Shown: positions 63,437-64,000 of the stretch, piece after piece
Layout of the letters: each line of letters opens with the position of its first letter
Position numbering within the stretch: the stretch's first letter is position 1
Assembly: GCA_036362985.1 (NCBI GenBank)
Contig: JAYGXS010000003.1
Coordinates: 79,210,100 to 79,274,099, forward strand
From: Ligula intestinalis
Taxonomy: Eukaryota; Platyhelminthes; Cestoda; Diphyllobothriidea; Diphyllobothriidae
Direction: 5' to 3'
Length of the DNA: 64,000 bases
The notes under the pieces: model-generated
Databases searched by the model: none
Told to the model about the DNA's origin: nothing
The model's input: only the letters and a program-made list of their open reading frames with translations
Made by a program: the position numbers and the translations under genes

Positions 63437-64000
63437 CTATGGGGGAGATGAAAAGAGAATATTAACAAAATTGAAAGTACTCTTGGCCCGGTAACTGTCC
63501 TTCAGGTAAGGCCAAATTGAGATTCGTGGCTGTACTCTAAATTGTTAGTGCCTCAAACTGGGAGCGCTGGTCCAGTTTTAAGGTTCTAGCGAGGTCCGGA
63601 CCAATATATTTCGGATGGAATGTGAAAATGAACTTTTTTTAAGAAACCGTGGTTGTCAGTTCTACCGTCTACGGTAGTTGGATACATTAACTTCTACTGT
63701 CGTCCGCTGGTTAACATCGAGAATGCGGAAGCACGTGGTATTTATTTCTATGAAATACCTACTTAAGTATTTTGAGTAGGCTTGATTAATTTAAATAAAG
63801 ACAAAATTTAATCTTTCCGTTTATTTTACTCCTCCTCCAGCCCCCCTTAAATGCTACCATTAGGGTTAGCGTTTGACTTGGATCTAGACGAAAAGGCTAG
63901 CTTTCAAAGTATTCTTACAGATATTTGTAGAAGTTATTACTGAGGACATACGTTAATGGTCAGGAGTTCGGTTATGAACGTTCTCAGATTCAATCATATT
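63437..64000. other. Intron sequence to the window edge; nothing recognised
   Basis: Short frames only. The next upstream exon of the spectrin-repeat gene is not in the window. Confidence 0.4.

Noticed and set aside
1..64000. CRISPR array, operon or prokaryotic signals
   Set aside because: The genes have spliceosomal introns and eukaryotic retroelements. No regularly spaced short repeats of CRISPR type were seen.

Overview
The window is animal (eukaryotic) DNA with short GT-AG exons in long, repeat-filled introns. The repeats (several Penelope-like retroelements with GIY-YIG nuclease tails, many hammerhead-ribozyme-like repeats, tRNA-derived SINE-like units) and the base composition look most like a flatworm, perhaps a diphyllobothriidean tapeworm. 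That taxon is inferred from general resemblance; no database search was done.

Three protein-coding genes are supported. (1) Positions 1-2936, plus strand: the 3' end of a gene for an RGG- and RS-rich, RNA-binding-type protein, in four exons with matching reading phases. (2) Positions 24048-25061, plus strand: an uninterrupted 337-codon homologue of CFAP96 (C4orf47/UPF0602). (3) Positions 7247-63436, minus strand: at least 21 exons (about 3,020 codons) of a giant spectrin-repeat, coiled-coil protein of the nesprin/dystonin/MACF type, including one 1,408-codon exon. All exon phases chain without conflict. CFAP96 lies inside one intron of gene 3 on the opposite strand. Neither the start nor the stop of gene 3 is in view.

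The introns are dominated by mobile DNA. A nearly complete but broken Penelope-like element (PLE-A, 57392-60440) and a 5'-truncated one (PLE-B, 54143-55550) are each bounded by inverted repeats. Three older PLE tails lie near 1.7, 9.8 and 28.1 kb. There is also a non-LTR reverse transcriptase remnant (33.5-34.3 kb), two Tigger/pogo-like elements with TA target duplications (15056-15443, 38572-39082), an LTR-like/gag-like fragment (49.2-50.3 kb), and many SINE-like units, clustered at 45.1-45.9 kb.

The most striking signal is a set of about 17 short motifs with a hammerhead ribozyme core (CUGANGA, stem II, GAAA). They occur on both strands, usually inside the inverted or tandem repeats that flank PLE sequence. 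In the main class the four bases forming stem III are self-complementary but differ between families (ACGU, AAUU, AGCU), as expected for ribozymes that act as dimers. A second class, in the repeat units around PLE-A, has a longer stem III and matched stem I arms and could act as a monomer.

A 10-N gap at 10548-10557 is flanked by the same 47 bases on both sides and is probably an unmerged contig overlap.
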